From NCBI RefSeq assembly GCF_028369295.1, contig NZ_JAQMYP010000007.1:205751-269750 (forward strand): DNA of 64,000 bases, in the 5' to 3' direction. This stretch comes from Streptomyces sp. HD. Lineage in GTDB: Bacteria > Actinomycetota > Actinomycetes > Streptomycetales > Streptomycetaceae. A model generated the notes under the pieces. The model made no database searches and was not told the origin of the DNA. It was given only the letters and a program-made list of their open reading frames with translations. Below are positions 16,817 through 25,299 of this stretch, in pieces. The stretch's first letter is position 1. Each line of letters starts with the position of its first letter. The position numbers and the translations under genes were made by a program.

Positions 16817-17944
16817 TCATCCGCCGCCGTCGAGGTCGGTGCGCCGGCGCAGCACCCGCAACTCGTCGCCGTCGAGCCGCATCTCGTACAGCTTCCCCCG
16901 CGCGTTCTCGAAGGGGCGATGGAGGATCATCATCAGCTGGTCGTCGAAGGCGTGGAACAGCATGCCGTGACCGCTGTCGTCGCGGACGAGCGGCCGCCGC
17001 TGTTCCCACGGCCCTTCGAGGTGACCGGACCTGGAGACGGCGTAGGTCTGCACATGGCCGCCGCTGATGGTGCCGTCCGGTCCGGCCGTGTGTTTCTCGT
17101 ACGTCGACCAGAGCATGAGCGGTGCGCCCTCGGGGGTGCGGTGGAGCTGCGGGCCGTCGGTGACGCAGGGCGGGAGCTGATGCGGTACACCGGCGGGGAT
17201 CTGCTCGCCCAGCCAGGGCGCGTCCGAGGCCTTGAACAGGTAGACCGGGTCTCCGACGGCCCGGGACAGGTCGGGGGCCAGCCGGATCGCCTCCATCGTG
17301 CCGTCGACGGTCTGCAGCCATTCGTGCGCGTACACCATCCAGGGCTGCCCGGACGGGGCGACGTAGAGGGTGCCGTCGAGGTTCATGAGGTGGTCGGGCG
17401 GGGTGGGGCGTGCGGGGTCGACGACCGTGAAGGGGCCCAGCAGCGAGTCGGACACCGCGATGATCGTGCCGCGCATGTGGTGCGGGAGCTGGAACGGCGT
17501 TCCCCAGGGGCCCGGCGGCGGGACCGGGAGCGGCTTGTCCTGGTCGTGCAGCGTGGTGAACAGGAAGTACTTGCCGCCCCAGGCGTGCACCTCGGGCGCC
17601 CAGCCGCCGCCGATCGCCCAGAGCCCCTCCTGCTCGCCGGTCCGGAAGACGACGACCGGGCGCATCCAGTACCGCAGGTCGTGGCTCCGGTAGACCATCG
17701 TGCCGGTGCCCTCCACGCCCGACACGGACGGGTCGTTGGAGGTGTAGAGGTAGTAGGTGCGCGTCCTCTCGTCGGCGACGACGAACGGATCGTGCAGCGG
17801 CACGCCGGGCAGTCGCATCAGATCGGGCTCGGCCACGGCCGAGGAATAGGGCGACGTCGTGCCGCCACAGGTGCCGGGATGGTAGAAGCGGGCATGACCA
17901 ACTTGCTCTTCCGCAGGGCCCTGTCCTTCCGCGGGGCCCCGCAC
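16817..17944 (-). CDS. Glycoside hydrolase family 43-like protein
   Basis: Up to 375 aa (GTG 17944), but the conserved fold begins near MRLPGVPLHDPF (ATG 17818, 333 aa); the first ~42 residues look non-conserved, so the start is uncertain. Five-bladed propeller signature: HDPFVVADERTRTYYLYTSN with the likely catalytic Asp, WAPEVHAWGGKYFLFTT, DGTLYVAPSGQPWMVYAHEW with the likely general acid region, and DSGHGMLFHAF. GH43 enzymes mostly cleave arabinosides or xylosides. No signal peptide is seen. The gene is convergent with the flavoprotein; a link to the polysaccharide loci is only positional. Confidence 0.85.
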   Translation of the reverse strand: MRGPAEGQGPAEEQVGHARFYHPGTCGGTTSPYSSAVAEPDLMRLPGVPLHDPFVVADERTRTYYLYTSNDPSVSGVEGTGTMVYRSHDLRYWMRPVVVFRTGEQEGLWAIGGGWAPEVHAWGGKYFLFTTLHDQDKPLPVPPPGPWGTPFQLPHHMRGTIIAVSDSLLGPFTVVDPARPTPPDHLMNLDGTLYVAPSGQPWMVYAHEWLQTVDGTMEAIRLAPDLSRAVGDPVYLFKASDAPWLGEQIPAGVPHQLPPCVTDGPQLHRTPEGAPLMLWSTYEKHTAGPDGTISGGHVQTYAVSRSGHLEGPWEQRRPLVRDDSGHGMLFHAFDDQLMMILHRPFENARGKLYEMRLDGDELRVLRRRTDLDGGG

Positions 17945-17970
17945 ACGCCCTTCCGTACGGCGGTCTCCCG

Positions 17971-18633
17971 ATGACCGCCGGTATCGACACCCCCGACCGG
18001 CGCGGCCGTACCGGACTCGACCGGACCGGCCGGGACCTGACCGGCAACCCCCGGGTGAGGGTTCTGGACGTGCGGCTGCTGTCCAGCCACTGGTACGTCG
18101 AGCGCACCACCACCTTCGACTTCCGGCACGCCGACGGCAGTTGGAGCACCCAGGAGCGCGAGACGCACGACCGCGGCAACGGGGCGACCATGCTGCTGTA
18201 CGACGCCGAACGCGAAACCGTGCTGCTCACCCGCCAGTTCCGCTTCCCCGTCTACGTCAACGGACACCCCGACGGCATGCTCGTCGAGACACCGGGCGGC
18301 CTGCTCGACGACGATGACGAGCACCCGGAGATCGCCGTGCGACGCGAGGTCGTGGAGGAGACCGGGCACACCATCGGCGAGGTCCGGCACGTCTTCGACG
18401 TCTATATGAGCCCGGGCTCGGTCACCGAACGCGTCAGCTTCTATGCCGCCGCCTACGGCCCCTCGACCCGCACCCACGAGGGTGGCGGCCTGGAGGAGGA
18501 GGGCGAGGACATCGAGATCGTCGAACTGCCCTTCCGCAGGGCCCTGGAGATGATCCGCACCGGCGAGATCGCCGACGCGAAGACCATCATGCTGCTGCAG
18601 TGGGCGGCACTGGACGGGCCGTTCGCCCGCTGA
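17971..18633 (+). CDS. NUDIX hydrolase, GDP-mannose pyrophosphatase (NudK)-like
   Basis: 220 aa. The Nudix box starts at GGLLDDDDEHPEIAVRREV and ends EETG, near residues 109-133, matching GX5EX7REUXEEXG. Upstream, LLTRQFRFPVYVNG resembles the NudK/NUDT14 subgroup, which hydrolyses nucleotide sugars such as GDP-mannose. About 30 polar residues precede the domain. Within a polysaccharide region it could adjust nucleotide-sugar pools; ADP-ribose hydrolysis is an alternative. The start overlaps the upstream region of the divergent GH43 gene. Confidence 0.82.
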   Translation: MTAGIDTPDRRGRTGLDRTGRDLTGNPRVRVLDVRLLSSHWYVERTTTFDFRHADGSWSTQERETHDRGNGATMLLYDAERETVLLTRQFRFPVYVNGHPDGMLVETPGGLLDDDDEHPEIAVRREVVEETGHTIGEVRHVFDVYMSPGSVTERVSFYAAAYGPSTRTHEGGGLEEEGEDIEIVELPFRRALEMIRTGEIADAKTIMLLQWAALDGPFAR

Positions 18634-18658
18634 GGACCCCAGGTCCGTGCGCACTCCC

Positions 18659-18689
18659 TTGACTTGAAGTGCGCTTCAGCATGAAGACT
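18659..18689 (+). promoter_or_regulatory. Probable MerR-type promoter with 19-bp spacer
   Basis: TTGACT (18659-18664) and AAGACT (18684-18689) are 19 bp apart. Between them lies the inverted repeat TGAAG-TGCG-CTTCA. Long spacers with a central palindrome are typical of promoters controlled by MerR-family regulators. It precedes the aldo/keto reductase gene. No merR gene is in the window. Confidence 0.4.
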
Positions 18690-18736
18690 CCGTTCGCGTG
18701 CCCCGAAGGCGGGCGCGCGAACGGGAGGCTTCCAGC

Positions 18737-19720
18737 ATGAGGTACCGCACCATCGGCACAGCCCCGGACAACCGCCGTGAGGTGAGCGTGCTCGCGCTCG
18801 GCGCGATGCTGTTCGGCTCGCGGACCGACGAGGAGACGTCGTTCGCCGTACTCGACCGCTATGTCGAGGCCGGCGGGAACTTCATCGACACCTCCGACAA
18901 CTACGCCTTCTGGGAGGACGGCGGCCAGGGCGGCCAGAGCGAGCAACTGCTCGGCCGCTGGCGGCGCAGCCGCGGCATCGGCGACGAGATCGTCATCGCG
19001 ACCAAGCTCGGTGCCCGCCCCCTGGCTCCCGGCACCAGCTACGTCGACAACCCGGAGGGCCTGTCGGCGAAGGTGATCCGCGAGTCCGCGGAGCGCAGCC
19101 GGGAACGGCTCGGCGTGGCGAAGCTCGACCTGCTCTACGCCCACATCGAGGACCACCGGGTTCCTCTCCGGGAGACCGTCGAGGGATTCGCCGAACTGGT
19201 CGCCGAGGGCACCGTCGGTCTGCTCGGCGTCAGCAACCACGCCGTGTGGCGGGTGGAGCGGGCCCGCGCGATCGCCGCGGCGGCCGGACTGCCCGGCTAC
19301 GAGGTGCTCCAGTACGCCCACAGCCATCTCAGGCCCCGCACCGACGTACCCGGCGACCTCTTCCCCGACGGCAGCCTCGGCCACGCGGGCCCGGATCTGC
19401 TCGGCTACCTGCGCGCCGAGCCGGACCTGACCCTGGTCGCCTACTCGCCGCTGCTGAAGGGCGCCTACGTCCGCCCGGACCGGCTGCCCTCGGACTTCGA
19501 CCACCCGGGCACCCCGGCCCGCCTGACGGCTCTGCGCGACGTGGCCCGGGAGACCGGCGCGACCGTCAACCAGGTCGTGCTGGCCTGGCAGATCGGCGGT
19601 GAGCTGCCGGTCGTCCCGCTCGTCGGCATGTCGTCGGTGGCTCAGCTGGAGGAGAACCTGGCCGCCGTCGACCTGGAACTGACCCAGGAGCAGCGGGCCC
19701 GGCTCGACGGAGCCCACTGA
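18737..19720 (+). CDS. Aldo/keto reductase
   Basis: 327 aa from ATG 18737, chosen for the SD GGGAGG. (alpha/beta)8-barrel motifs: GGNFIDTSDNYAFW near 42-55 with catalytic Asp and Tyr, IATKLGARPL with the catalytic Lys near 88, and YAHIEDHRVP at the usual LxH site near 135. Residues VVPLVGMSSVAQLEENL near 292 would bind the NADPH phosphate. Oxidoreduction of an aldehyde or sugar carbonyl is expected; the substrate cannot be read from the sequence. Stand-alone gene behind a probable MerR-type promoter. Confidence 0.9.
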   Translation: MRYRTIGTAPDNRREVSVLALGAMLFGSRTDEETSFAVLDRYVEAGGNFIDTSDNYAFWEDGGQGGQSEQLLGRWRRSRGIGDEIVIATKLGARPLAPGTSYVDNPEGLSAKVIRESAERSRERLGVAKLDLLYAHIEDHRVPLRETVEGFAELVAEGTVGLLGVSNHAVWRVERARAIAAAAGLPGYEVLQYAHSHLRPRTDVPGDLFPDGSLGHAGPDLLGYLRAEPDLTLVAYSPLLKGAYVRPDRLPSDFDHPGTPARLTALRDVARETGATVNQVVLAWQIGGELPVVPLVGMSSVAQLEENLAAVDLELTQEQRARLDGAH

Positions 19721-19778
19721 CCGCGCAGGGCACGGACCGCCGCAGTACGCTCCAGACGGAGCCGAAGGAGAGTGGATC

Positions 19779-20588
19779 ATGACCACTTTGCCCACCGAGC
19801 GATCCGTCCGGACCACCCCCGAAGGCCTCAGGTGGGAGCCCAGCGAGCGCTGGGTGCGCGGATACAAGGGCGATGTCGCCGTCGTGGACAGCCGCCATCC
19901 GGTCCTCGTCTGGGAGCCGAGCCTGCCCGTCCCGCAGTACGCCTTCCCGCGCGAGGAGGTCCGCACCGACCTCCTCCGCCCGGCGAAGCGACCCCGGACG
20001 GGCAGGCACACCGGATCCCAGATCTTCTACGACCTCGAAGTCGCCGGCGAAGAGGTGCCGAACGCCGCGTGGACCTTCCCCTCGGACGAACTCGCCGGGC
20101 ATATCGCCTTCGAGTGGTTCGGGCGCTGGGACAGGGGCCTGGACCGCTGGTACGAGGAGGAGGAAGAGATCTTCATCCACCCGCGCGACCCGCACAAACG
20201 GGTGGACGCGCTGCCGAGCAGCCGCCATGTGCAGGTCGAGATCGCGGGCACGGTCGTGGCGGACACCCACCACCCGGTGCTGCTGTTCGAGACCGGCCTG
20301 CCCACCCGGTACTACATCCCGCGCGAGGACGTCCGCCTCGACCTGTTCGACGCCACCGACCACAGCAGCGGCTGCCCGTACAAGGGCCGGGCCCAGTACT
20401 GGACCTGGCGCGGCGCGGACGACGTCCCGCGCAACATCGTCTGGAGCTATGCGGAGCCGCTGGCCGCGGTCGGCCCTGTGAAGGGGCTGCTCGCCTTCTA
20501 CAACGAGGCCGTCGACATCGTCGTGGACGGTGAACGCCTGGAGCGCCCGGTCACGCCGTTCAGCGAGATGCTGCGCACGCCGACCTGA
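19779..20588 (+). CDS. Tandem DUF427 domain protein
   Basis: 269 aa with two copies of the DUF427 beta fold. The first is near residues 28-110 (VRGYKGDVAVVDSRHPVLVW ... FPREEVRTDLL), the second near 148-245 (VQVEIAGTVVADTHHPVLLF ... IPREDVRLDLF, then WSYAEPLAAVGPVKGLLAFY). The repeated P-R-E-[ED]-V-R motif shows internal duplication. DUF427 has no firmly established activity that I know of. No signal peptide. SD GGAG is 9 bp before the ATG. Confidence 0.85.
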   Translation: MTTLPTERSVRTTPEGLRWEPSERWVRGYKGDVAVVDSRHPVLVWEPSLPVPQYAFPREEVRTDLLRPAKRPRTGRHTGSQIFYDLEVAGEEVPNAAWTFPSDELAGHIAFEWFGRWDRGLDRWYEEEEEIFIHPRDPHKRVDALPSSRHVQVEIAGTVVADTHHPVLLFETGLPTRYYIPREDVRLDLFDATDHSSGCPYKGRAQYWTWRGADDVPRNIVWSYAEPLAAVGPVKGLLAFYNEAVDIVVDGERLERPVTPFSEMLRTPT

Positions 20589-20604
20589 CCGTTCCTCCCC
20601 GTGC

Positions 20605-21327
20605 CTACTCCCGGATGAACCGGTCGAACAGGGCGTCCAGTCCGACGGCCAGTCCGTCCGGTCCGCCCCGCTTGGCCAGCGCGGTGGCGGTCTCCCGCAG
20701 CGTCGGCATCTCCTGGGCCGACAGACGGTGCAGGCCCAGGCGCAATGCCGGGTCCGGCTCGTCGGGGTCGTCCACCGTGGGGCGCAGCTGCACGGACACA
20801 TAGCCGAGGATCCAGGCGGTGAACGCCTGGAAGGCGGCGGCGCTGCGGACGTCGTCGAGCCCGGCCTCGCGCAGCAGCCGGAGCACCCGCTCGTGGTCCC
20901 GCAGGACGGCGGCCGGCGGCCAGGCCGGCGGGATCGCCGGCACGCGGGTGGCGAGCAGCGGGACGGCGTGGGGGTGGGCGTGGCAGGTGTCGTACGTCGC
21001 GCGGGCGATCCGGTGGAGTTCGGCGCGCCAGGCCGGCATGCCGGGCGGTGTGGCGGGGCCGGGCGCGGTGATCAGGCGTTCTTCGAGTTCGCTGTAGAGG
21101 GACTCGACGACGCCGTCCAGGAGGGCTTCCTTGCTCACGGCGTACCGGTAGAGCGCCATCGCCTCCACGCCCAGTTCGGTGCCGAGGCGGCGCATGCTCA
21201 GTGCCGGGAGGCCCTCGCGGTCCACCAGGTCCAGCGCGGCGGCCCGGACGCGTACCCGGTTGAGCCCGCCGAGACGCGCGCTGTCGACGGCGCGATGCGC
21301 CGGGCCGGCCTCTGAGCCATTCGCCAT
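20605..21327 (-). CDS. TetR-family transcriptional regulator, likely repressor of the exopolysaccharide regulon
   Basis: 240 aa, ATG with SD GGAGG. The helix-turn-helix lies at about residues 40-70: LSMRRLGTELGVEAMALYRY, then VSKEALLDGVV, with the aromatic-rich end typical of TetR. The C-terminal ligand domain resembles the tetracycline-repressor class (about 90-220). Operator-like site C lies 49 bp upstream of its start, between it and the divergent deacetylase operon, and related sites occur at 8284 and 15459. The simplest reading is an autoregulated repressor controlling both exopolysaccharide loci (inference). Effector unknown. Confidence 0.88.
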   Translation of the reverse strand: MANGSEAGPAHRAVDSARLGGLNRVRVRAAALDLVDREGLPALSMRRLGTELGVEAMALYRYAVSKEALLDGVVESLYSELEERLITAPGPATPPGMPAWRAELHRIARATYDTCHAHPHAVPLLATRVPAIPPAWPPAAVLRDHERVLRLLREAGLDDVRSAAAFQAFTAWILGYVSVQLRPTVDDPDEPDPALRLGLHRLSAQEMPTLRETATALAKRGGPDGLAVGLDALFDRFIRE

Positions 21328-21375
21328 GCCACGCCTCCGCCCTCGCCTTGACGGTGTGCACCTGCGCGTTTAAAT

Positions 21376-21397
21376 TGTACGTTTACATCGTAAATAT
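21376..21397 (+). promoter_or_regulatory. Operator/promoter site C (tetR / exopolysaccharide locus 2)
   Basis: Contains TTTACATCGTAAAT, whose TTTAC-ATC-GTAAA core is a perfect inverted repeat, the best in the window. It differs from site A at 2 of 22 positions. Similarity to site A continues about 40 bp downstream (shared GCTGTC, TCCTCTG and CGG blocks at equal spacing). It is 49 bp from the tetR start on the other strand. Confidence 0.68.
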
Positions 21398-21512
21398 AGC
21401 AGAAGGCTGTCTCGAATCCTCTGGCCGGCCCTGATGTGTCCCCGCCTGGCGGCGGTGGCGGATCGGGGCCGGTTCCTGCTTGACCATTCGGGTGGGTGGG
21501 TGCAAAGTGGGC

Positions 21513-21531
21513 GTATACGACGTAAGTTTAC
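21513..21531 (+). promoter_or_regulatory. Degenerate operator site D upstream of the deacetylase gene
   Basis: GTATACGACGTAAGTTTAC matches the shared core at 10 of 12 positions (TATACGACGTAA against TATACATCGTAA). It lies 55 bp before the ATG of the gene at 21587, in an AT-rich patch, and may be a second, weaker operator. Confidence 0.45.
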
Positions 21532-21586
21532 TAGTTAGGGATACACCCCATCGTGACCGGATGAACAAGACGCTCTAGGAAGTTCG

Positions 21587-23689
21587 ATGAAGTTGAGCGC
21601 CCTTATCAGGAAGCCTCGTGGTCCGCTGATCCTCCTGGCCCTGACGGTCGGTGTCATCCCCTTGATCATCACGTTGGCCTTGGCGCCCGACGGATCCAGT
21701 TGGCAGGCGATCCCGGATGCTCCGAACGTCCCGGACGCCCCGGAGACGGAGGCGACTCCGCCCGCACCCCAGGTCCCGCGCAAGGAAATCGTGCCGGTGC
21801 GCGGCGACACGGCCACGGAGGGCCCGGCGGAGCCGGGTGACAAGGTCGCCCTGCGGCAGCTGGTCATCGCGGCCCACGCCCAGGATTTCGGGCTGTCGAC
21901 CTGGCGGACGATCCTGGACCGGATCGGCACGCCCTACGACGTCCTGCTCACCAAGAGCGATCGACTCGACGCGGACCGGCTGGTACGCCCGGACGGCACC
22001 GGCCGGTACAACGCCATCCTGATGACCAACAACACTCTGACCGATGCCACGGGCTCCGACACCGTCGGCCAAGCGGAGTGGGACGCCCTGCGGGAGTACG
22101 AGAGCACCTACAAGGTGCGGCAGGTCTCGCTGAACACCGCCGCGGCCGGCTTCCCCTGTTTGAACGCCGGATCCGAGGGGCCGGTCGGCACCGGGGCGGC
22201 CGATGTCGCGCTGACCGACGGCGGCCGGAAGATCTTCGACTATCTCGCACCCGGCATACGCATCCCGCTCACCCGGGCATATGTGTACCGCTCGACGCTC
22301 CGGGCGGGCTGTGGCGCGCGACCGGTCCTGACCCTCGGCTCATCGGTCGTCGGCACGCTCCACGCCGGCACGGACGGCCGGGAGGAACTCGGCGTGGGAT
22401 TCTCCATCGGGCGCGGTGACCTGCCGGGTAACCTGCTCGGCTTCGGGTTGGTGCGATGGGCCACCAGGGGCGTCTTCCTCGGCGAGCAGCGGCACTGGCT
22501 CAACGTCGACATCGACGACTGGTTCCTCCCCACGCAGCACGGTGGGCCCACGGCGCCGGCCGCGCAAGCGTTCCGGATCACGGGCCCGGAAGCACTCGCG
22601 CTCAGCCGGCAGCAGGCCGACTTCCGGCGCCGGTATCCACTCGCCGAGGGGTTCAAGCTCACCCTGGCCTACAACGCGAGTCTGATGAACCCCGACGCAC
22701 CGGCGCAGTGCCGTCCGGGGAACACGCCGGACGAACTGACGAGCTACACCCGCTGCCTCATGGACCAGTTCCGTTGGATCAACCACACGTCGACCCATCC
22801 CCAGATGAACACGACGTCGTACGACCGCAATCACGACGAGATCAGAGAGAATCTCGCAAGGGCGGCGTCGATCGGTCTTCCGGTCCCCACGGCGGTGCTC
22901 AAGACCCCGGAGTACTCGGGCCTCGGCGCATTCGCCCGCGAAGAGCACTCACTGGCCGACCCCGTCGATCACGGTCTCAAGGCCTCCAACAAGGCGCTGC
23001 TCCGGGCGGCGCACGACGTCGGTGTCAAGTACGTGCACGGCAACATGTCCTTCCCCGGCCACCAGCCCGACTGCTTCAACTGCGGTGTCCGCCACCCGCT
23101 GCAGTCGGACCTCATGGTGGTGCCGGACTGGCCGGTCGCCGTCGCCTTCCAGGCGATCTCGCCGGAAGAACAGGTGGCGCACTACTACAACAGCTCGGAC
23201 GCCGAGAAGGACACAGCCGCCAAATACAAGAGGTCCATCGACCAGCAGGCCGATCTGGCCCTGGTGCACCTGATGACCGGCTCGGTCTACGCGCACACCC
23301 TCCACCAGAGCAACGCGCATCAGTACGCGCCCGGCAGGTGCCTCACCTTCGACTGGTTGCAGGCGCTCGTCGCCAGGTACACCGCGTACTTCCAGGTGCC
23401 GCTGAAGAACCCGGACTGGCTCACCCTCGCGAAGTACGTGAAGGCCCGCACCAGCCATTTCGCCGAGCTCGACAGCCGTCGGGACGCCGTGTGGAACCGG
23501 GTCACCGACGCCATCACCTACACGCCGGGCGCGGACGGTTCCCTGTTCATCACCGGCGTCGCGACCAGGCCCGCCACCGACTCCGACCAGGACGGTCCGG
23601 ACGAGGCGGAGAGGTACGGCTCCGACCCGGTCTCCCGGCTCGGTCTGCACGAGGGCGACACCGTCACACTCACCGCGAGGCCGCGATGA
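21587..23689 (+). CDS. Agd3/CE18-like polysaccharide deacetylase, membrane-anchored
   Basis: 700 aa, SD AGGAAG. Residues 13-33 form one hydrophobic segment (PLILLALTVGVIPLIITLAL), a signal anchor, with the rest outside. Residues 35-80 are a Pro/Glu/Ala linker. Residues 85-290 resemble the N-terminal domain of fungal Agd3 proteins. The deacetylase region carries a NodB-like metal triad: Asp308, Asp310 and Asp311 in NVDIDDWF, and His400 and His404 in NHTSTHPQ. Agd3 de-N-acetylates GalNAc residues of galactosaminogalactan, making the polymer cationic and adhesive. It is coupled by ATGA to a PelF-like transferase, so it probably modifies the polymer made by this operon. CE18 assignment is from memory of motifs. 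Confidence 0.78.
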   Translation: MKLSALIRKPRGPLILLALTVGVIPLIITLALAPDGSSWQAIPDAPNVPDAPETEATPPAPQVPRKEIVPVRGDTATEGPAEPGDKVALRQLVIAAHAQDFGLSTWRTILDRIGTPYDVLLTKSDRLDADRLVRPDGTGRYNAILMTNNTLTDATGSDTVGQAEWDALREYESTYKVRQVSLNTAAAGFPCLNAGSEGPVGTGAADVALTDGGRKIFDYLAPGIRIPLTRAYVYRSTLRAGCGARPVLTLGSSVVGTLHAGTDGREELGVGFSIGRGDLPGNLLGFGLVRWATRGVFLGEQRHWLNVDIDDWFLPTQHGGPTAPAAQAFRITGPEALALSRQQADFRRRYPLAEGFKLTLAYNASLMNPDAPAQCRPGNTPDELTSYTRCLMDQFRWINHTSTHPQMNTTSYDRNHDEIRENLARAASIGLPVPTAVLKTPEYSGLGAFAREEHSLADPVDHGLKASNKALLRAAHDVGVKYVHGNMSFPGHQPDCFNCGVRHPLQSDLMVVPDWPVAVAFQAISPEEQVAHYYNSSDAEKDTAAKYKRSIDQQADLALVHLMTGSVYAHTLHQSNAHQYAPGRCLTFDWLQALVARYTAYFQVPLKNPDWLTLAKYVKARTSHFAELDSRRDAVWNRVTDAITYTPGADGSLFITGVATRPATDSDQDGPDEAERYGSDPVSRLGLHEGDTVTLTARPR

Positions 23690-25299
23690 CCAGCCCGGTA
23701 CGGGTCGATCGAGGCCAGGACCGCGGCGATCCGGGTATCGATCCCCGCTATGCCGCCTCGGTTCCCGGCGACCCGGTTGCCGACGACGCGGGCAGGTCCC
23801 TGCGGGTCCTGCTGGTCGCCGAGGGGACGTACCCCTACCACACGGGCGGGGTCAGCCTGTGGTGCGACCAGATCATCCGGGGCATGCCGCAGAACTCCTT
23901 CACCGTCGTGGCGCTCACCGTCGACGGCACCGAGCCTTCGGCGTGGCCCGCGCCCGACAACCTCGCCAGGGTCGTCAACCTGCCGATGTGGGCCGTACTG
24001 CCGTGGCCCGCGCGCAGTCCGGGACCACCGAGGTCGCTCGTCGAGGCGCACGAGAACTTCCTGCGGGCGCTGATGCGTCCGCCCCGGCCGGACCCGGACC
24101 AGGACCGGCAGCTGGCGGAAACCTTCCTGATCATGGCGCGGACCATCTTCGACCACGCCGAGACCGACGATGTCCGGGCGGCGTTCATCTCCAACCAGGG
24201 GCTGGACCGGATGATGCGAGCGTGGCGGGAGGCGGGCGGCGACGACCAGGCCGACGCGGCCGGTCAGGGCGGCACGCTCACCCTGTACGACGCGTTCACC
24301 GCGGCCGACCTCATGGAACACGCACTGCGTCCGCTGACCCGCCCCCCGATCGACGCCGACGTGTGCCACCTCGCCATGTGCGGGCCCTGCGTCCTCGTCG
24401 GGTTGACCAGCAAATGGGCCTACGGCACACCCCTGGTGATGTCCGAACACGGCGTCTATCTGCGCGAGCGGTACATGGAGAGCCTCCGCGAACCCCACCC
24501 GAGCGCCGGTCAGTTGCTCATGCTCCGCTTCTGCCGGGCGCTGACGGTGGCGGCCTACCAAGCCGTCGACGTGCTGGCACCGCACTCCCAGTACAACCGG
24601 CGCTGGCAGCTGTACGGCGGAGCCGACCCGGCACGGATCCGGACCATGTACAACGGCATCAACCCGGCCGACTACCCGCTCGCCCAAGGGGAGCCGGACG
24701 TCCCGACGATCGTGTTCATCGGCCGGATCGACCCCTTGAAGGATCTGCACACACTCATCAGGGCGTTCGCCCTGGTACGGCGCGAAGTCCCCGAAGCCAG
24801 ACTGCGCATGTTCGGTCCGGTGCCCAGGGAGAACAAGACCTACCACGCGAGCTGTGTGGCGCTCGTCGAGGAACTGGGCCTGACGGGCGCCGCGGTGTTC
24901 GAGGGCAGGGTGCCCCGTCAGGTGGACGCGTACCAGGCGGGCCATCTGACCGCTCTGACCAGTACGTCGGAGGGATTCCCCTACACCGTCGTGGAGTCCA
25001 TGTCCATGGGACGACCGCAGGTCTGCACGAACGTCGGCGGTGTCTCGGAGGCCGTCGGCGAGGGGGGAATCCTCGTACCCCCGGGTGATCACTCCGCGGT
25101 CGCGGAGGCCTGCGTGCGGCTGCTCCGCGACCCCGGACTGCGGCAGCGGCTGGGCGCCGCCGCGCGGGCCCGGGTGCTGGAGAAGTTCACGCTGTCCCAG
25201 TGGAACGACGGCTATCGCAGGATGTACGACGACCTGGTGCCCGACCAGCCTTCGGACACCCGCCGCATCGCGGGCCGGGAGAGGGCGGCGATCCCATGA
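23686..25299 (+). CDS. PelF-like GT4 glycosyltransferase (polymerase of a Pel-type exopolysaccharide)
   Basis: 537 aa from the ATG that overlaps the upstream stop. PelF family marks: TYPYHTGGVSLWCDQIIRGM at about 49-68, VMSEHGVYLRERYMESLRE near 250, PHSQYNRRWQLYGGAD near 303, VFIGRIDPLKDLHTLIRAF near 345, and EGFPYTVVESMSMGRPQV near 428. PelF is a soluble UDP-sugar-using transferase that builds the Pel polymer (GalNAc/GlcNAc-rich) together with the membrane protein PelG. Here the next gene is a multi-pass membrane protein, coupled by ATGA. No PelD/PelE c-di-GMP parts are visible, so regulation differs from Pseudomonas. Confidence 0.85.
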   Translation: MTSPVRVDRGQDRGDPGIDPRYAASVPGDPVADDAGRSLRVLLVAEGTYPYHTGGVSLWCDQIIRGMPQNSFTVVALTVDGTEPSAWPAPDNLARVVNLPMWAVLPWPARSPGPPRSLVEAHENFLRALMRPPRPDPDQDRQLAETFLIMARTIFDHAETDDVRAAFISNQGLDRMMRAWREAGGDDQADAAGQGGTLTLYDAFTAADLMEHALRPLTRPPIDADVCHLAMCGPCVLVGLTSKWAYGTPLVMSEHGVYLRERYMESLREPHPSAGQLLMLRFCRALTVAAYQAVDVLAPHSQYNRRWQLYGGADPARIRTMYNGINPADYPLAQGEPDVPTIVFIGRIDPLKDLHTLIRAFALVRREVPEARLRMFGPVPRENKTYHASCVALVEELGLTGAAVFEGRVPRQVDAYQAGHLTALTSTSEGFPYTVVESMSMGRPQVCTNVGGVSEAVGEGGILVPPGDHSAVAEACVRLLRDPGLRQRLGAAARARVLEKFTLSQWNDGYRRMYDDLVPDQPSDTRRIAGRERAAIP

